A stretch of DNA of 6,471 nt, taken from the NCBI GenBank assembly GCA_964417785.1, contig CAYQJO010000240.1, positions 1 to 6,471 on the forward strand, read 5' to 3'. Source of the stretch: DAOTUL01 sp034437435 (lineage in GTDB: Bacteria; Chloroflexota; Anaerolineae; Aggregatilineales; Phototrophicaceae). Shown piece after piece: positions 1 through 5,971 of the stretch (position 1 is its first letter; each line of letters opens with the position of its first letter). The notes under the pieces are model-generated. The model was not told the origin of the DNA. It searched no databases and was given only the letters and a program-made list of their open reading frames with translations. The translations under genes and the position numbers were made by a program.

Positions 1-90
1 CCTGTCCCGCCTACCCTGCCGACGCCTCTCCCCGCCCCCGCCCCCCCCCCCAGCGACCAGATCACGCTAACGCAGGTGCAGGTGCGCTAA
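1..90 (+). CDS. C-terminal end of an unidentified proline-rich protein (partial)
   Basis: Frame 1 is open from the window edge to a TAA at 88-90 and has no start codon in the window, so only the last 29 residues are visible. They consist of a proline/alanine/threonine/leucine-rich stretch (including PAPAPPP-type sequence) followed by SDQITLTQVQVR. A Pro-rich linker followed by a short polar or beta-like tail is common at the end of secreted or envelope proteins, but no domain can be named. The coding sequence contains an uninterrupted run of 11 C at 41-51, which is prone to slippage and to sequencing error; one base more or less would change the reading frame and the C-terminus. The stop overlaps the stop of the convergent DUF3592-like gene (87-89). 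That tight convergence supports a real gene, but so little is visible that a chance open frame is possible. Confidence 0.4.
   Translation, partial: PVPPTLPTPLPAPAPPPSDQITLTQVQVR
41..51. repeat. Homopolymer run of 11 C
   Basis: Eleven consecutive C, preceded by shorter C-runs broken by single G at 34 and 40. It encodes prolines if the partial plus-strand reading frame is real. Such runs can slip during replication. Confidence 0.9.
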
Positions 91-374
91 CCGAACATCA
101 TTTGCAGCAGTTGCGGGAAAAAGATGGTGATGGTGACCATGCCCAGGATCAAGGCACCGCAGCCCAGGCCCACCGGTGTCGGTTTGGGCGCACGGTTATC
201 GGCCAGTGCGGCGTTAGCCGGGTTGGCGATGTCGTAGAGTACGGTGACGGTGCCGCCGACAATGTAATGCTGCGACGCCACCTGCGTGCAGTGGTAGGTG
301 CGCCCGTCCACCGTGTAGGTATAGGCCACAACCCGCGCATCGTCGGCGGTGATAATTCCCTGTGTAGTCTCCAC
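87..374 (-). CDS. DUF3592-like small membrane protein
   Basis: Encodes 95 residues of unknown function. The first ~60 residues look like the extracytoplasmic beta domain of DUF3592 proteins: residues 17-27 (AYTYTVDGRTY) match the usual Y-x-Y-x-V-x-G-x-x-Y pattern, and residues 40-55 (GGTVTVLYDIANPANA) match the conserved G-x-x-V-x-V-x-Y-D-x-x-N-P-x-x-A motif. A hydrophobic segment at about residues 68-89 is a probable membrane helix near the C-terminus. Typical members have a second, N-terminal membrane helix and are longer. Here an in-frame TGA lies a short way upstream and no ATG precedes the start, so the short form is not an annotation error. The start is GTG (372-374, minus strand). It is chosen because a good ribosome-binding site (GAGAGGA) lies about 8 nt upstream. 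The stop overlaps that of the convergent gene at 1-90. DUF3592 membership is by motif recognition only. Confidence 0.7.
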   Translation of the reverse strand: METTQGIITADDARVVAYTYTVDGRTYHCTQVASQHYIVGGTVTVLYDIANPANAALADNRAPKPTPVGLGCGALILGMVTITIFFPQLLQMMFG

Positions 375-440
375 TATGCCAGTCCTCTCGCTTCTCCATT
401 TCCAATGATACCGGCATAAACATCAAAAGACTGTTAATTT

Positions 441-468
441 TTTATCAATTATGTCTGAATTGTGTAAA
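441..468 (-). promoter_or_regulatory. Candidate promoter for the DUF3592-like gene
   Basis: On the minus strand a TTTACA (-35-like, 463-468) and a GATAAA (-10-like, 441-446) are separated by 16 nt, in an AT-rich island (about 421-475) that contrasts with GC-rich surroundings. It lies about 65 nt upstream of the GTG start. The matches to the sigma-70 consensus are partial, so this is a suggestion only. Confidence 0.3.
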
Positions 469-814
469 AAATCAGGGATTGTCGGCAGGCGGAAGCCCGC
501 GCAGGGCTGGCTACTCGAAAATCTACGTACAGTCTACCGCGCCGATCAGAGCCGATGTGAACGATTCGTCTGGCCCGAATACATTCAGCACTCTGGTCGG
601 GCGTAAAACGCCTCCGCCGTGATCGGTGCTGTGGTTCGCATCGCCATGTCGGATATTCCTCACCAAACGAAAATCTTCGCTATTATGCTTGTAAACAGTG
701 GTGAGCGGTAGACCAGAACAGGGTAATCGCTTCAAACCGAAATACGATTCAGGACGTCGTGTGGATGTTAGGCTTTTCCAGAAAAATACATAGCTCCGTG
801 CTCTACATTTCTGC
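469..814. other. Intergenic stretch without a convincing gene
   Basis: No RNA gene, recognised domain or CRISPR-like repeat is visible here. The minus strand has a stop-free frame from about 835 down to a TAG at 523. A TTG at 733-735 would give 70 residues (containing SEDFRLVRN and DHGGGVLRPTRVLNVFGPDE), but there is no clear ribosome-binding site and I recognise no family. A short 5-bp hairpin (AGCCC at 494-498 and GGGCT at 504-508) lacks a T-tract and is not a clear terminator. The stretch could be decayed coding sequence or plain spacer. Confidence 0.5.
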
Positions 815-834
815 GGACGGCAATAATGCCGTCC
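815..834. repeat. REP-like hairpin A (outer left)
   Basis: A 7-bp perfect inverted repeat, GGACGGC (815-821) and GCCGTCC (828-834), around a 6-nt loop AATAAT, followed by CTAC (835-838). It belongs to the same class as the three hairpins at 860-881, 2211-2232 and 2257-2278: 7-8-bp GC-rich stem, 6-nt loop, and a TAC/GTA tag on one side. The tag points right, towards hairpin B, 18 nt away. Confidence 0.85.
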
Positions 835-856
835 CTACCCACAAACATGGGTTTTC

Positions 857-881
857 GTAGGGACGCGATTTTTCGCGTCCC
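857..881. repeat. REP-like hairpin B (inner left)
   Basis: GTA tag (857-859), then an 8-bp stem GGGACGCG (860-867) and CGCGTCCC (874-881) around the 6-nt loop ATTTTT. Its GTAG faces the CTAC of hairpin A, forming a head-to-head doublet. Its other side abuts the left end of the IS4-family element. It also lies 12 nt downstream of the transposase stop codon, so it is transcribed if the transposase transcript reads through. No T-tract follows, so it is not a standard intrinsic terminator. Confidence 0.85.
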
Positions 882-886
882 ATATG
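881..886. repeat. CATATG at left IS edge (possible target duplication)
   Basis: CATATG directly precedes the 12-bp inverted repeat of the IS and recurs directly after the right repeat at 2206-2211. It could be a 6-bp target-site duplication. Because CATATG is itself palindromic, it could equally be part of longer inverted repeats. Confidence 0.5.
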
Positions 887-898
887 CACCAAGTTAAG
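887..898 (+). repeat. IS left terminal inverted repeat
   Basis: CACCAAGTTAAG, a perfect 12-bp match to the complement of 2194-2205. The transposase stop codon (894-896, read on the minus strand) lies inside it, so the gene runs into the end of the element. Confidence 0.85.
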
Positions 899-2138
899 CA
901 TAAAACAATTCCCACAATTGGTGTGCGGCTGGTCTCTGTCGCCGTTTTGCGCGTGGCGGACTCAACAAAAGATCCTGACAGATCCCGTCAAAAAAGAGTA
1001 ACCAAAAGTCAGGCACACGAAACGCTCGGATCATCAGGGGGATGTGAGTGCGAACTATCCGCAGCGCTTCCAGCGGACACACCGCCTGCAATTGCCAGCC
1101 CGACACCAGCAGCACCCAATGTTGGATCAAAGCCCCCAGTAGTTTGGCATAGCCTTCACACTGCTGGCGAATCGGGTCTTGTGTGCGTGAGGTCAACACA
1201 TGGAGATGGGATTTCCATAACTTGAAGAGCAATTCAATCTGCCACCGAGTGCGGATCAGAATATGGGCCTGCTCAAAGGTCAACTCAGGAATGTTGGTGA
1301 TATATAACGTATAGCCAGCCAGTGCCTGCCTCTGTTGCGATAGCGGTTTCATGTCCAAACGTGCCTCCTCTTTGAGCCGTGCCAGACGTTTTGGCAGTTC
1401 GTCTGCCGGAACAGGGGCTACATGAAGATAGCAACGTACCTTGTCACGCGTTCCGAGTTGCACGGCCATAGCCGTCGGTTCCGCACAGGACGCCGCCCAC
1501 GCTGCCACATCGACCGGCTGACCCGCCAGTGTGTAAACCCGGGTACCGACCTTGAAGCGTGACACCCACTTGATGTCGGTCGCGTTCCACTCGGCAAAAC
1601 GCTTGAGTTTGAAAAAGCCCAGGTCACCGATATGCAGTGCGCCCGCTGCCATCGGCAGGTCAACGATCTGGCTTTTCTGGTCATGGCGGTTGACGTCTTC
1701 CAGACTAATCTGAAGCTGACCACGCTGCAACTCCCAGCGTAACGCCAGCTTGAACCCCAATACGCCCCAACAAAAACGACTACAATCGGTCAAATATACC
1801 CCATTAAACGAAGCCAGAATCCCAGCCTCAACCTCACTACCAATCAACTCGTTCAGGGCTTCTTCCAGCAACGCCCGCATGAAGGTCACGCTCACAGGCG
1901 TGAACCGTTGTTCAAGTCCCTGAACACTCATCTTGACACCCGTCTGTGACAGCGCACGCTGCTGTTGCTTGCGCGTTGGTTGTTCCACCGCCAATCCACC
2001 TAACACTAACGCCTGGGCAAATCCGCTGCCTGTCAACGTCCGTTGTCGCTGAATGAAACCGGTGCTACGCGCTAAATTGTCCGCCTTTGTTGTCAATAGT
2101 GTTTGCAATGTGACCGTCAGTTCGTCTATTGTTGTCAT
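894..2138 (-). CDS. IS4-family DDE transposase
   Basis: A 414-residue transposase that would cut and join the ends of the surrounding element by the RNase H-fold DDE mechanism. Visible features are: an N-terminal helical region rich in Gln/Arg (about 1-110); the first catalytic Asp in VYLTDCSRF (D118); the second in HIGDLGFFKLKRF (D172), aligned with the usual D-x-G-[YF] of the family; and the C-terminal signature RTRWQIELLFKLWK with catalytic E302 and K309. The last fits the IS4 pattern R-(3)-E-(6)-K. An insertion domain, probably beta-rich, lies between D172 and E302, as is normal. The frame is continuous and the length is as expected, so the gene is probably functional. The ATG at 2136-2138 is taken as the start; an AAGGA lies about 13 nt upstream, somewhat far for an efficient ribosome-binding site, so translation may be weak, as in many IS elements. 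The stop is TAA inside the terminal inverted repeat. The IS4 group assignment rests on motifs; I cannot name the IS subgroup. Confidence 0.93.
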   Translation of the reverse strand: MTTIDELTVTLQTLLTTKADNLARSTGFIQRQRTLTGSGFAQALVLGGLAVEQPTRKQQQRALSQTGVKMSVQGLEQRFTPVSVTFMRALLEEALNELIGSEVEAGILASFNGVYLTDCSRFCWGVLGFKLALRWELQRGQLQISLEDVNRHDQKSQIVDLPMAAGALHIGDLGFFKLKRFAEWNATDIKWVSRFKVGTRVYTLAGQPVDVAAWAASCAEPTAMAVQLGTRDKVRCYLHVAPVPADELPKRLARLKEEARLDMKPLSQQRQALAGYTLYITNIPELTFEQAHILIRTRWQIELLFKLWKSHLHVLTSRTQDPIRQQCEGYAKLLGALIQHWVLLVSGWQLQAVCPLEALRIVRTHIPLMIRAFRVPDFWLLFFDGICQDLLLSPPRAKRRQRPAAHQLWELFYA

Positions 2139-2193
2139 GGAATTGGTTGTGTCCTTTTTGGTGGTGGAACTCCATCAAGGATACGCCAATTCC

Positions 2194-2205
2194 CTTAACT
2201 TGGTG
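2194..2205 (-). repeat. IS right terminal inverted repeat
   Basis: CTTAACTTGGTG, the perfect complement of the left repeat at 887-898. It lies 55 nt upstream of the transposase start. Inside the repeats the two ends diverge immediately. Confidence 0.85.
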
Positions 2206-2211
2206 CATATG
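2206..2211. repeat. CATATG at right IS edge (possible target duplication)
   Basis: Second copy of CATATG, directly outside the right 12-bp inverted repeat; it matches 881-886 as a direct repeat. Its last G is also the first base of the adjoining hairpin stem. Confidence 0.5.
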
Positions 2212-2235
2212 GGACGCGCCATTGCGCGTCCCTAC
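2211..2235. repeat. REP-like hairpin B' (inner right)
   Basis: An 8-bp stem GGGACGCG (2211-2218) and CGCGTCCC (2225-2232) around the 6-nt loop CCATTG, followed by TAC (2233-2235). The stem is identical to that of hairpin B (857-881) and the tag is on the opposite side, so the two are mirror images about the IS. Only the loops differ. Confidence 0.85.
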
Positions 2236-2252
2236 AGGATGATCGCCACACC

Positions 2253-2278
2253 GTAGGGGACGGCCCGCGTGCCGTCCC
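2253..2278. repeat. REP-like hairpin A' (outer right), just after the hydrolase stop
   Basis: GTAG tag (2253-2256), then an 8-bp stem GGGACGGC (2257-2264) and GCCGTCCC (2271-2278) around the loop CCGCGT. It faces hairpin B' across 17 nt, mirroring the A-B doublet on the left. Read on the minus strand it begins 8 nt after the hydrolase TGA (2287-2289). It could therefore act at the 3' end of that mRNA, for stability or transcription termination, although no T-tract follows. Confidence 0.85.
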
Positions 2279-2286
2279 ACCACGAC

Positions 2287-5200
2287 TCACAACCGCAGGG
2301 TCTCCGAGCCGCCCGACCAACGGACTTCCAGCGTGAGCGGGGCCGTGCTGTAGGCTTCGATCACTGGCTGCTCGGACTGGGTGCGGCGGGCGGCCACCTG
2401 CAAATCGACGCTGATGTTGGGGCCGATGGGGTAGCCGGTCACTCCGTGTGCGTCCAGCAGGCGGATGTCCCACATCAGACCATCCCGGTGCGGGCGCAGG
2501 CCGAAAAGATACTCGAACAGCACGGCGATGGGTGGCAGGCCGCTCCAACCGACGAAATCGGGTTTGGCGGGCTGGCCGGGAGCGGGACGCTCCGGCGCGT
2601 AATTCTCCCACAGGCTGCCGGTCGCTTCGTAGACGGCCACCACCTGGCGCACATGATTGTAAGCGATGGCGAAGGCCAGCGCGTCCTGATTGTTGGCGGT
2701 CAGGCCGCGCAGCACCATGTAATTGGTCGGCGGCCACACGCTGCCGCGCCAGTAGCCGCCATCGGGATTATAGTCGATGTGGTTGGCGGCCAGCGCCGGG
2801 ACCCGGTGGACGCGGTTGAAGCTGTTGGCGTCTTCCAGCGTGGTGACGAAGGTGTCCAGGTACTCCGGCGGGACCACAGCGGCCAGCAGGGTCCAGTATG
2901 CGCCGATATGGCGGGCCGAGAGCGGCTGGCCGTGACGGTCGAGATCGTGATAAAAGCCGTTGGACCACATGTGGGTGTTGATGTACCCGGTCAGGGTCGC
3001 CACATCGCCGGCCACATCGGGAATATCGCGCCCCAACTCCGCCGCCATTTGCAGCAGAATGCGCCCGGCGAAGACCTGCTGCGCGGTCGTATCCACCAGC
3101 GCCAGATGGCCGTGACTGAAATCGTCCAGGCGCGGCAGGTTATCCATGCCCGATCCCCATCCCGACGAGAAATAGCTGCCATCGCGCCAGGTGCGGTAGG
3201 TGCGGAACCAGCGATAATAGCCCAACAGCACGGGAAAGACCTGCGCCAGCCGCAGCCGGTCGCCGGTGTGGCAGTAATAGTCCCATTCGGCCCAGGGCAT
3301 GATGTTGGGGCCGGTGGACGACACATCGAAGCGCTGGAAGGCATCGGTGCCGTCGTGTTCGCGGATTTCGCGGCAGATGTAGCCATCCGGGTGCTGTTTG
3401 GCGTAGAAATTATCCAGCGTTCCCTGGAAATTGAAGGCGCGGCGGCCATAGAGGGCGAAGAGCAGGATGAACACCGAGTCCCACATGAACAGATTGTCGT
3501 TGAAGGCGGTGTCGATGTAGGGCGAGACGAAGCCGTTCTCGCGGGTGGGATTGCGCAGATTGGCGAAGGCCAGTTCCCACGCTTTCCAGTAGGCCGCCAG
3601 CGCCGATTCGTGGCCGTCCCAGAAGGGTTGGGGCAGCAGATCGCGCACCTCGTTGAACAGCGGCAGGCGCACCGGGGCCGGGTCCAGGCTGCGGAAATGG
3701 TTCTCGTAGACGAGTTCCGCCGGGTTGTAGGTCTCGTGGAAATGGCCCTGGCGCAGGTTGTGCTGCATCAGAACCTCGACCGGCGCCTGGCCCGCATCCA
3801 GCCGGAGCGTCACTTCGCCGCTTCCGTTGGTCTGGCGCTGCTCGGTGATGTGGCCGGTGGTGATTTGCACCAGCTTGCTTTGCGGCAGGCAGCCGACCGT
3901 GAGGTTGAGCGGTCCGGTGTCGCAGTAGACGGTGAAGGTCATCCTGTCGTTGGTGCAGATGAACGCTTCGATCAACGCCGGGTGGTCGGTCGCCAGCAGA
4001 GTCTGGCCGTCCAGGGTGACGGTCAGCCCGTCGGGGCGGCAGGTGACGCTCATCACGCCGCTGGCCGTGACCATGCCGCGAATCTCGGCGGGTTCATCCA
4101 GGGAACAGCCGAAGTGCCAGCCATCCCATGCCGGAGCATCGACCAGTTCCTGAATGCCGGTATAGGCCATCAACGCGCCCCAGGTGTACATGGGATCGGA
4201 TTCGCCATATCCACTGATAGCGTCGTAATTCTCGTGGACGTGGCCGTCTTTCTCCCATTCCGCCAGGAAGGTGTTCACGCTGCGGCGGGCCATCTCGTGC
4301 GCGACCTCACGATACCCGGCGCGGCGCAGGCCCTCGTAAACCAGGTAGTTGTGCGGTCCCCACACCCGCCCGCGCCAGTAATCCTGGTCGTCGAATGTGG
4401 GATCGCTGCGGGCGATGGTGGGGAGGACGTGTTCGCCCCAGAAATGGCGCTCGTCCAGCAGATAGGTGTTCACCATGCGTTCGGCGCGGTCCGGCGGGAC
4501 GATCCCGGCCAGCAGCGGGAAAAAGACTGTGCTGCTGAGGACCGGCGAGAAGCGCCCGTTCCAGAAGCGATTCTGGTAGATACCGGCTTCCTCGTTCCAT
4601 AAATCGGCGTTGATGCGCCCGGCCATATCGGCGTATTCCTGGCGCAGCCGGGCGGCGTCGCGGTCGCGCCCGATGATGTCGGCGATTTCCGCCAGCGCCC
4701 AGGCGTCCAGCGCATACAGCGCGTTGAGTCCCACCGCCGCGATGACCATCGTGTGCGTCCGTTCGTTGAAGCCCACGCCGTCCCACATCGGGCTGTTATC
4801 CAGACCGCTCTCGTAGCGGGCCGCCTGAAGGGTGAAGACCTCGCCGCCGAAGCCGCTGCGGGCCGGGTCCGATCCCCATTCCAGCAGACCATCGCCGTTG
4901 CCGTCGCGGTTGGGCATCCACCAGTTGTGCCAGCGCAGGAGCGGTCCAAACACCTCGACCAGAAAGGCGCGGTCGCCCTGGCCGGATAGATTGCCGGAGC
5001 GGTACAATTTGAGAACGCTGTATGCGCCCACCGGCGGCTGCGAGCGGTCCTCGCTGGCCCCGCGTGCCGAGCCGAAATTGGGGATGAACCCGCGCGGCGT
5101 GATTTCCTGCAAGATGGCGCGGATGTTGGCCTTCGCCAGTTCGGGATCGTATAACCCGGCCATGACGGCGCAGAAGAAGGTGTCCCATTCAAACAGGACG

Positions 5201-5859
5201 TAGTGACCGAATTCGCCCTTGCACCAGTCCCGCGAGACCGGCGTGCAGATACGGCCTTTGCCCGGCTCCCAGATGGTGTTCCAGTTGATAACGCGGGTGA
5301 GTCCTTCGGCTGACGCGCCCAACCAGCCGTCGGTCCGCAGCGACTCGCTCAGGGTGATATTGCGCTGCTGGTTGACCAGACGTTCGGCCTCGCGGGTGGG
5401 CATGGCGGCTTCAAAGGTGACGCTGATGACGATAGACTCGAAGAAGTCGAAGAACAGCATGTCCTCGTCAAAGGGTGGCGGGTTATAATCGCGGGCCGGT
5501 TGGGTGGCACGCATGGTGGTCCGGGCGAGTCCGTCATCCCAGGCGCGGTCGATCTCGACCGACAGCAGCAGGTTGCGATGACCGTTGTGCGGCGAGAGGC
5601 GGCAGGCCAGCCGGTCGCCGTCGGCGGCATACTCGACGGTGAATTCGAGATCGTGCCAGCGCAGGACGATGGTGGCGTAGCGTCCGTCGCCGCTGTGGTG
5701 GCCGGGACGGACGGTGCCGCTGCGCCAGTCGAAGTGGTCGCGGTGTTCGCCCGTATCCAGATCGTACAGGCCGAATATGATGCGAACCCCGGAAGGCAAA
5801 TGCACCGCTGCGTTGGTGTGTGCGACGTCCCAGGTGTTCCAGCCCGACGGGTGAATCAT
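2287..5859 (-). CDS. Two-module GH63/trehalase-like glycoside hydrolase
   Basis: Encodes 1190 residues with no signal peptide, so probably a cytoplasmic inverting alpha-glycosidase of the GH63/MGH1-like type (clan GH-G with GH37 trehalases). Residues 1 to about 200 form a beta-rich N-terminal region (starting with a WNTWD motif). Module 1 (about 215-575) has EWD (W225-D226), ESGLDNSPMWD with presumed acid D354, YWRG (494-497), HENY with presumed base E543, and WGAL (560-563). A beta-like linker (about 590-700) follows. Module 2 (about 735-1120) repeats the series: MWD (W793-D794), SGMDNLPR with D906, YWRG (1036-1039), WENY with E1085, and GWSGL. YWRG to the base Glu is 49 residues in both modules. 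A short beta-like tail ends the protein. Both modules look catalytically complete, whereas most relatives have one barrel, so this is a fusion of two enzymes. The substrate cannot be read; alpha-glucosides, trehalose-like sugars and mannosylglycerate are candidates. The start is ATG (5857-5859) with an in-frame TGA just upstream and only a weak GAAAG ribosome-binding site. No module boundary shows a frameshift. Confidence 0.88.
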   Translation of the reverse strand: MIHPSGWNTWDVAHTNAAVHLPSGVRIIFGLYDLDTGEHRDHFDWRSGTVRPGHHSGDGRYATIVLRWHDLEFTVEYAADGDRLACRLSPHNGHRNLLLSVEIDRAWDDGLARTTMRATQPARDYNPPPFDEDMLFFDFFESIVISVTFEAAMPTREAERLVNQQRNITLSESLRTDGWLGASAEGLTRVINWNTIWEPGKGRICTPVSRDWCKGEFGHYVLFEWDTFFCAVMAGLYDPELAKANIRAILQEITPRGFIPNFGSARGASEDRSQPPVGAYSVLKLYRSGNLSGQGDRAFLVEVFGPLLRWHNWWMPNRDGNGDGLLEWGSDPARSGFGGEVFTLQAARYESGLDNSPMWDGVGFNERTHTMVIAAVGLNALYALDAWALAEIADIIGRDRDAARLRQEYADMAGRINADLWNEEAGIYQNRFWNGRFSPVLSSTVFFPLLAGIVPPDRAERMVNTYLLDERHFWGEHVLPTIARSDPTFDDQDYWRGRVWGPHNYLVYEGLRRAGYREVAHEMARRSVNTFLAEWEKDGHVHENYDAISGYGESDPMYTWGALMAYTGIQELVDAPAWDGWHFGCSLDEPAEIRGMVTASGVMSVTCRPDGLTVTLDGQTLLATDHPALIEAFICTNDRMTFTVYCDTGPLNLTVGCLPQSKLVQITTGHITEQRQTNGSGEVTLRLDAGQAPVEVLMQHNLRQGHFHETYNPAELVYENHFRSLDPAPVRLPLFNEVRDLLPQPFWDGHESALAAYWKAWELAFANLRNPTRENGFVSPYIDTAFNDNLFMWDSVFILLFALYGRRAFNFQGTLDNFYAKQHPDGYICREIREHDGTDAFQRFDVSSTGPNIMPWAEWDYYCHTGDRLRLAQVFPVLLGYYRWFRTYRTWRDGSYFSSGWGSGMDNLPRLDDFSHGHLALVDTTAQQVFAGRILLQMAAELGRDIPDVAGDVATLTGYINTHMWSNGFYHDLDRHGQPLSARHIGAYWTLLAAVVPPEYLDTFVTTLEDANSFNRVHRVPALAANHIDYNPDGGYWRGSVWPPTNYMVLRGLTANNQDALAFAIAYNHVRQVVAVYEATGSLWENYAPERPAPGQPAKPDFVGWSGLPPIAVLFEYLFGLRPHRDGLMWDIRLLDAHGVTGYPIGPNISVDLQVAARRTQSEQPVIEAYSTAPLTLEVRWSGGSETLRL

Positions 5860-5870
5860 TCTAAATTTCT

Positions 5871-5900
5871 TTCATACAGATACATGTCTTAAAGTATAAT
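5871..5900 (+). promoter_or_regulatory. Candidate promoter for the DinB-like gene
   Basis: A perfect -10 consensus TATAAT at 5895-5900 is preceded after 18 nt by TTCATA (5871-5876), which matches four of six -35 positions. It would give a leader of roughly 75 nt before the ATG at 5984. It is the best sigma-70-like site in the 124-bp AT-rich intergenic region. Confidence 0.5.
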
Positions 5901-5922
5901 GCGCTTAAATTGAATTATGCAA
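5893..5922 (-). promoter_or_regulatory. Candidate divergent promoter for the hydrolase gene
   Basis: On the minus strand TATACT (5893-5898) is a five-of-six -10 match. TTGCAT (5917-5922) lies 18 nt upstream as a poor -35. The -10 overlaps the plus-strand TATAAT at 5895-5900, so polymerase could hardly occupy both at once. It lies about 34 nt upstream of the hydrolase ATG. Confidence 0.4.
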
Positions 5923-5927
5923 AAAAG

Positions 5928-5954
5928 AATCGCATGAATTAATTAGACGCGATT
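5928..5954. promoter_or_regulatory. Dyad in the divergent intergenic region, possible operator
   Basis: AATCGC (5928-5933) and GCGATT (5949-5954) form a 6-bp inverted repeat with 15 nt between the arms, about two helical turns centre to centre. A palindromic AATTAATT (5937-5944) lies almost exactly at its centre. This is the geometry of a dimeric regulator site, but no regulator gene is in the window and chance is possible in AT-rich DNA. Confidence 0.3.
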
Positions 5955-5971
5955 TGTGAAAACGTTATATT

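Larger units (their letters stand above)
887..2205 (-). mobile_element. IS4-family insertion sequence, apparently intact
   Basis: A 1319-bp element bounded by perfect 12-bp inverted repeats, CACCAAGTTAAG (887-898) and its complement CTTAACTTGGTG (2194-2205). It encodes one full-length DDE transposase on the minus strand with no frameshift. The perfect symmetry continues outward through CATATG and the first stem arm, giving 25 bp (874-898 against 2194-2218). Allowing a divergent 6-nt loop it extends to 42 nt (857-898 against 2194-2235). The true end is therefore ambiguous: either a short-IR element in a palindromic target with a 6-bp CATATG duplication, or an element whose termini include hairpins. 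The internal sequence looks less GC-rich by eye than the hydrolase gene to its right, consistent with later acquisition. Length and gene content are normal for a simple IS4-family element. Confidence 0.85.

Noticed and set aside
102..419. Plus-strand open frame across the DUF3592-like gene
   Set aside because: The opposite strand has a good ribosome-binding site, DUF3592 motifs and a membrane helix. The plus-strand product has no such features.
860..881. Hairpin B as an intrinsic terminator for the transposase
   Set aside because: The stem is suitable and well placed, but no T-rich tract follows it on the minus strand, and the same hairpin class occurs at sites unrelated to gene ends.
884..1225. 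Plus-strand open frame starting in the IS left end
   Set aside because: It lies wholly antisense to the transposase C-terminal region, has no recognisable motif, and has no ribosome-binding site.
815..2278. The four hairpins as a short CRISPR-like array
   Set aside because: The units are palindromes in alternating orientation with 17-18-nt or IS-sized gaps, not direct repeats with uniform spacers, and no cas genes are present.
2269..4602. Very long plus-strand open frame (777 codons) opposite the hydrolase gene
   Set aside because: It is antisense to a gene with clear family motifs. Its translation is dominated by Val/Gly/Ala/Gln/Arg/His with no recognisable domain, as expected for the reverse frame of GC-rich coding DNA, and it begins inside hairpin A'.
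5966..5971. TATATT as the -10 of the DinB-like gene
   Set aside because: It lies directly against the ribosome-binding site, so the transcript would start inside or after it, and no reasonable -35 is 16-18 nt upstream. TATAAT at 5895-5900 fits better.
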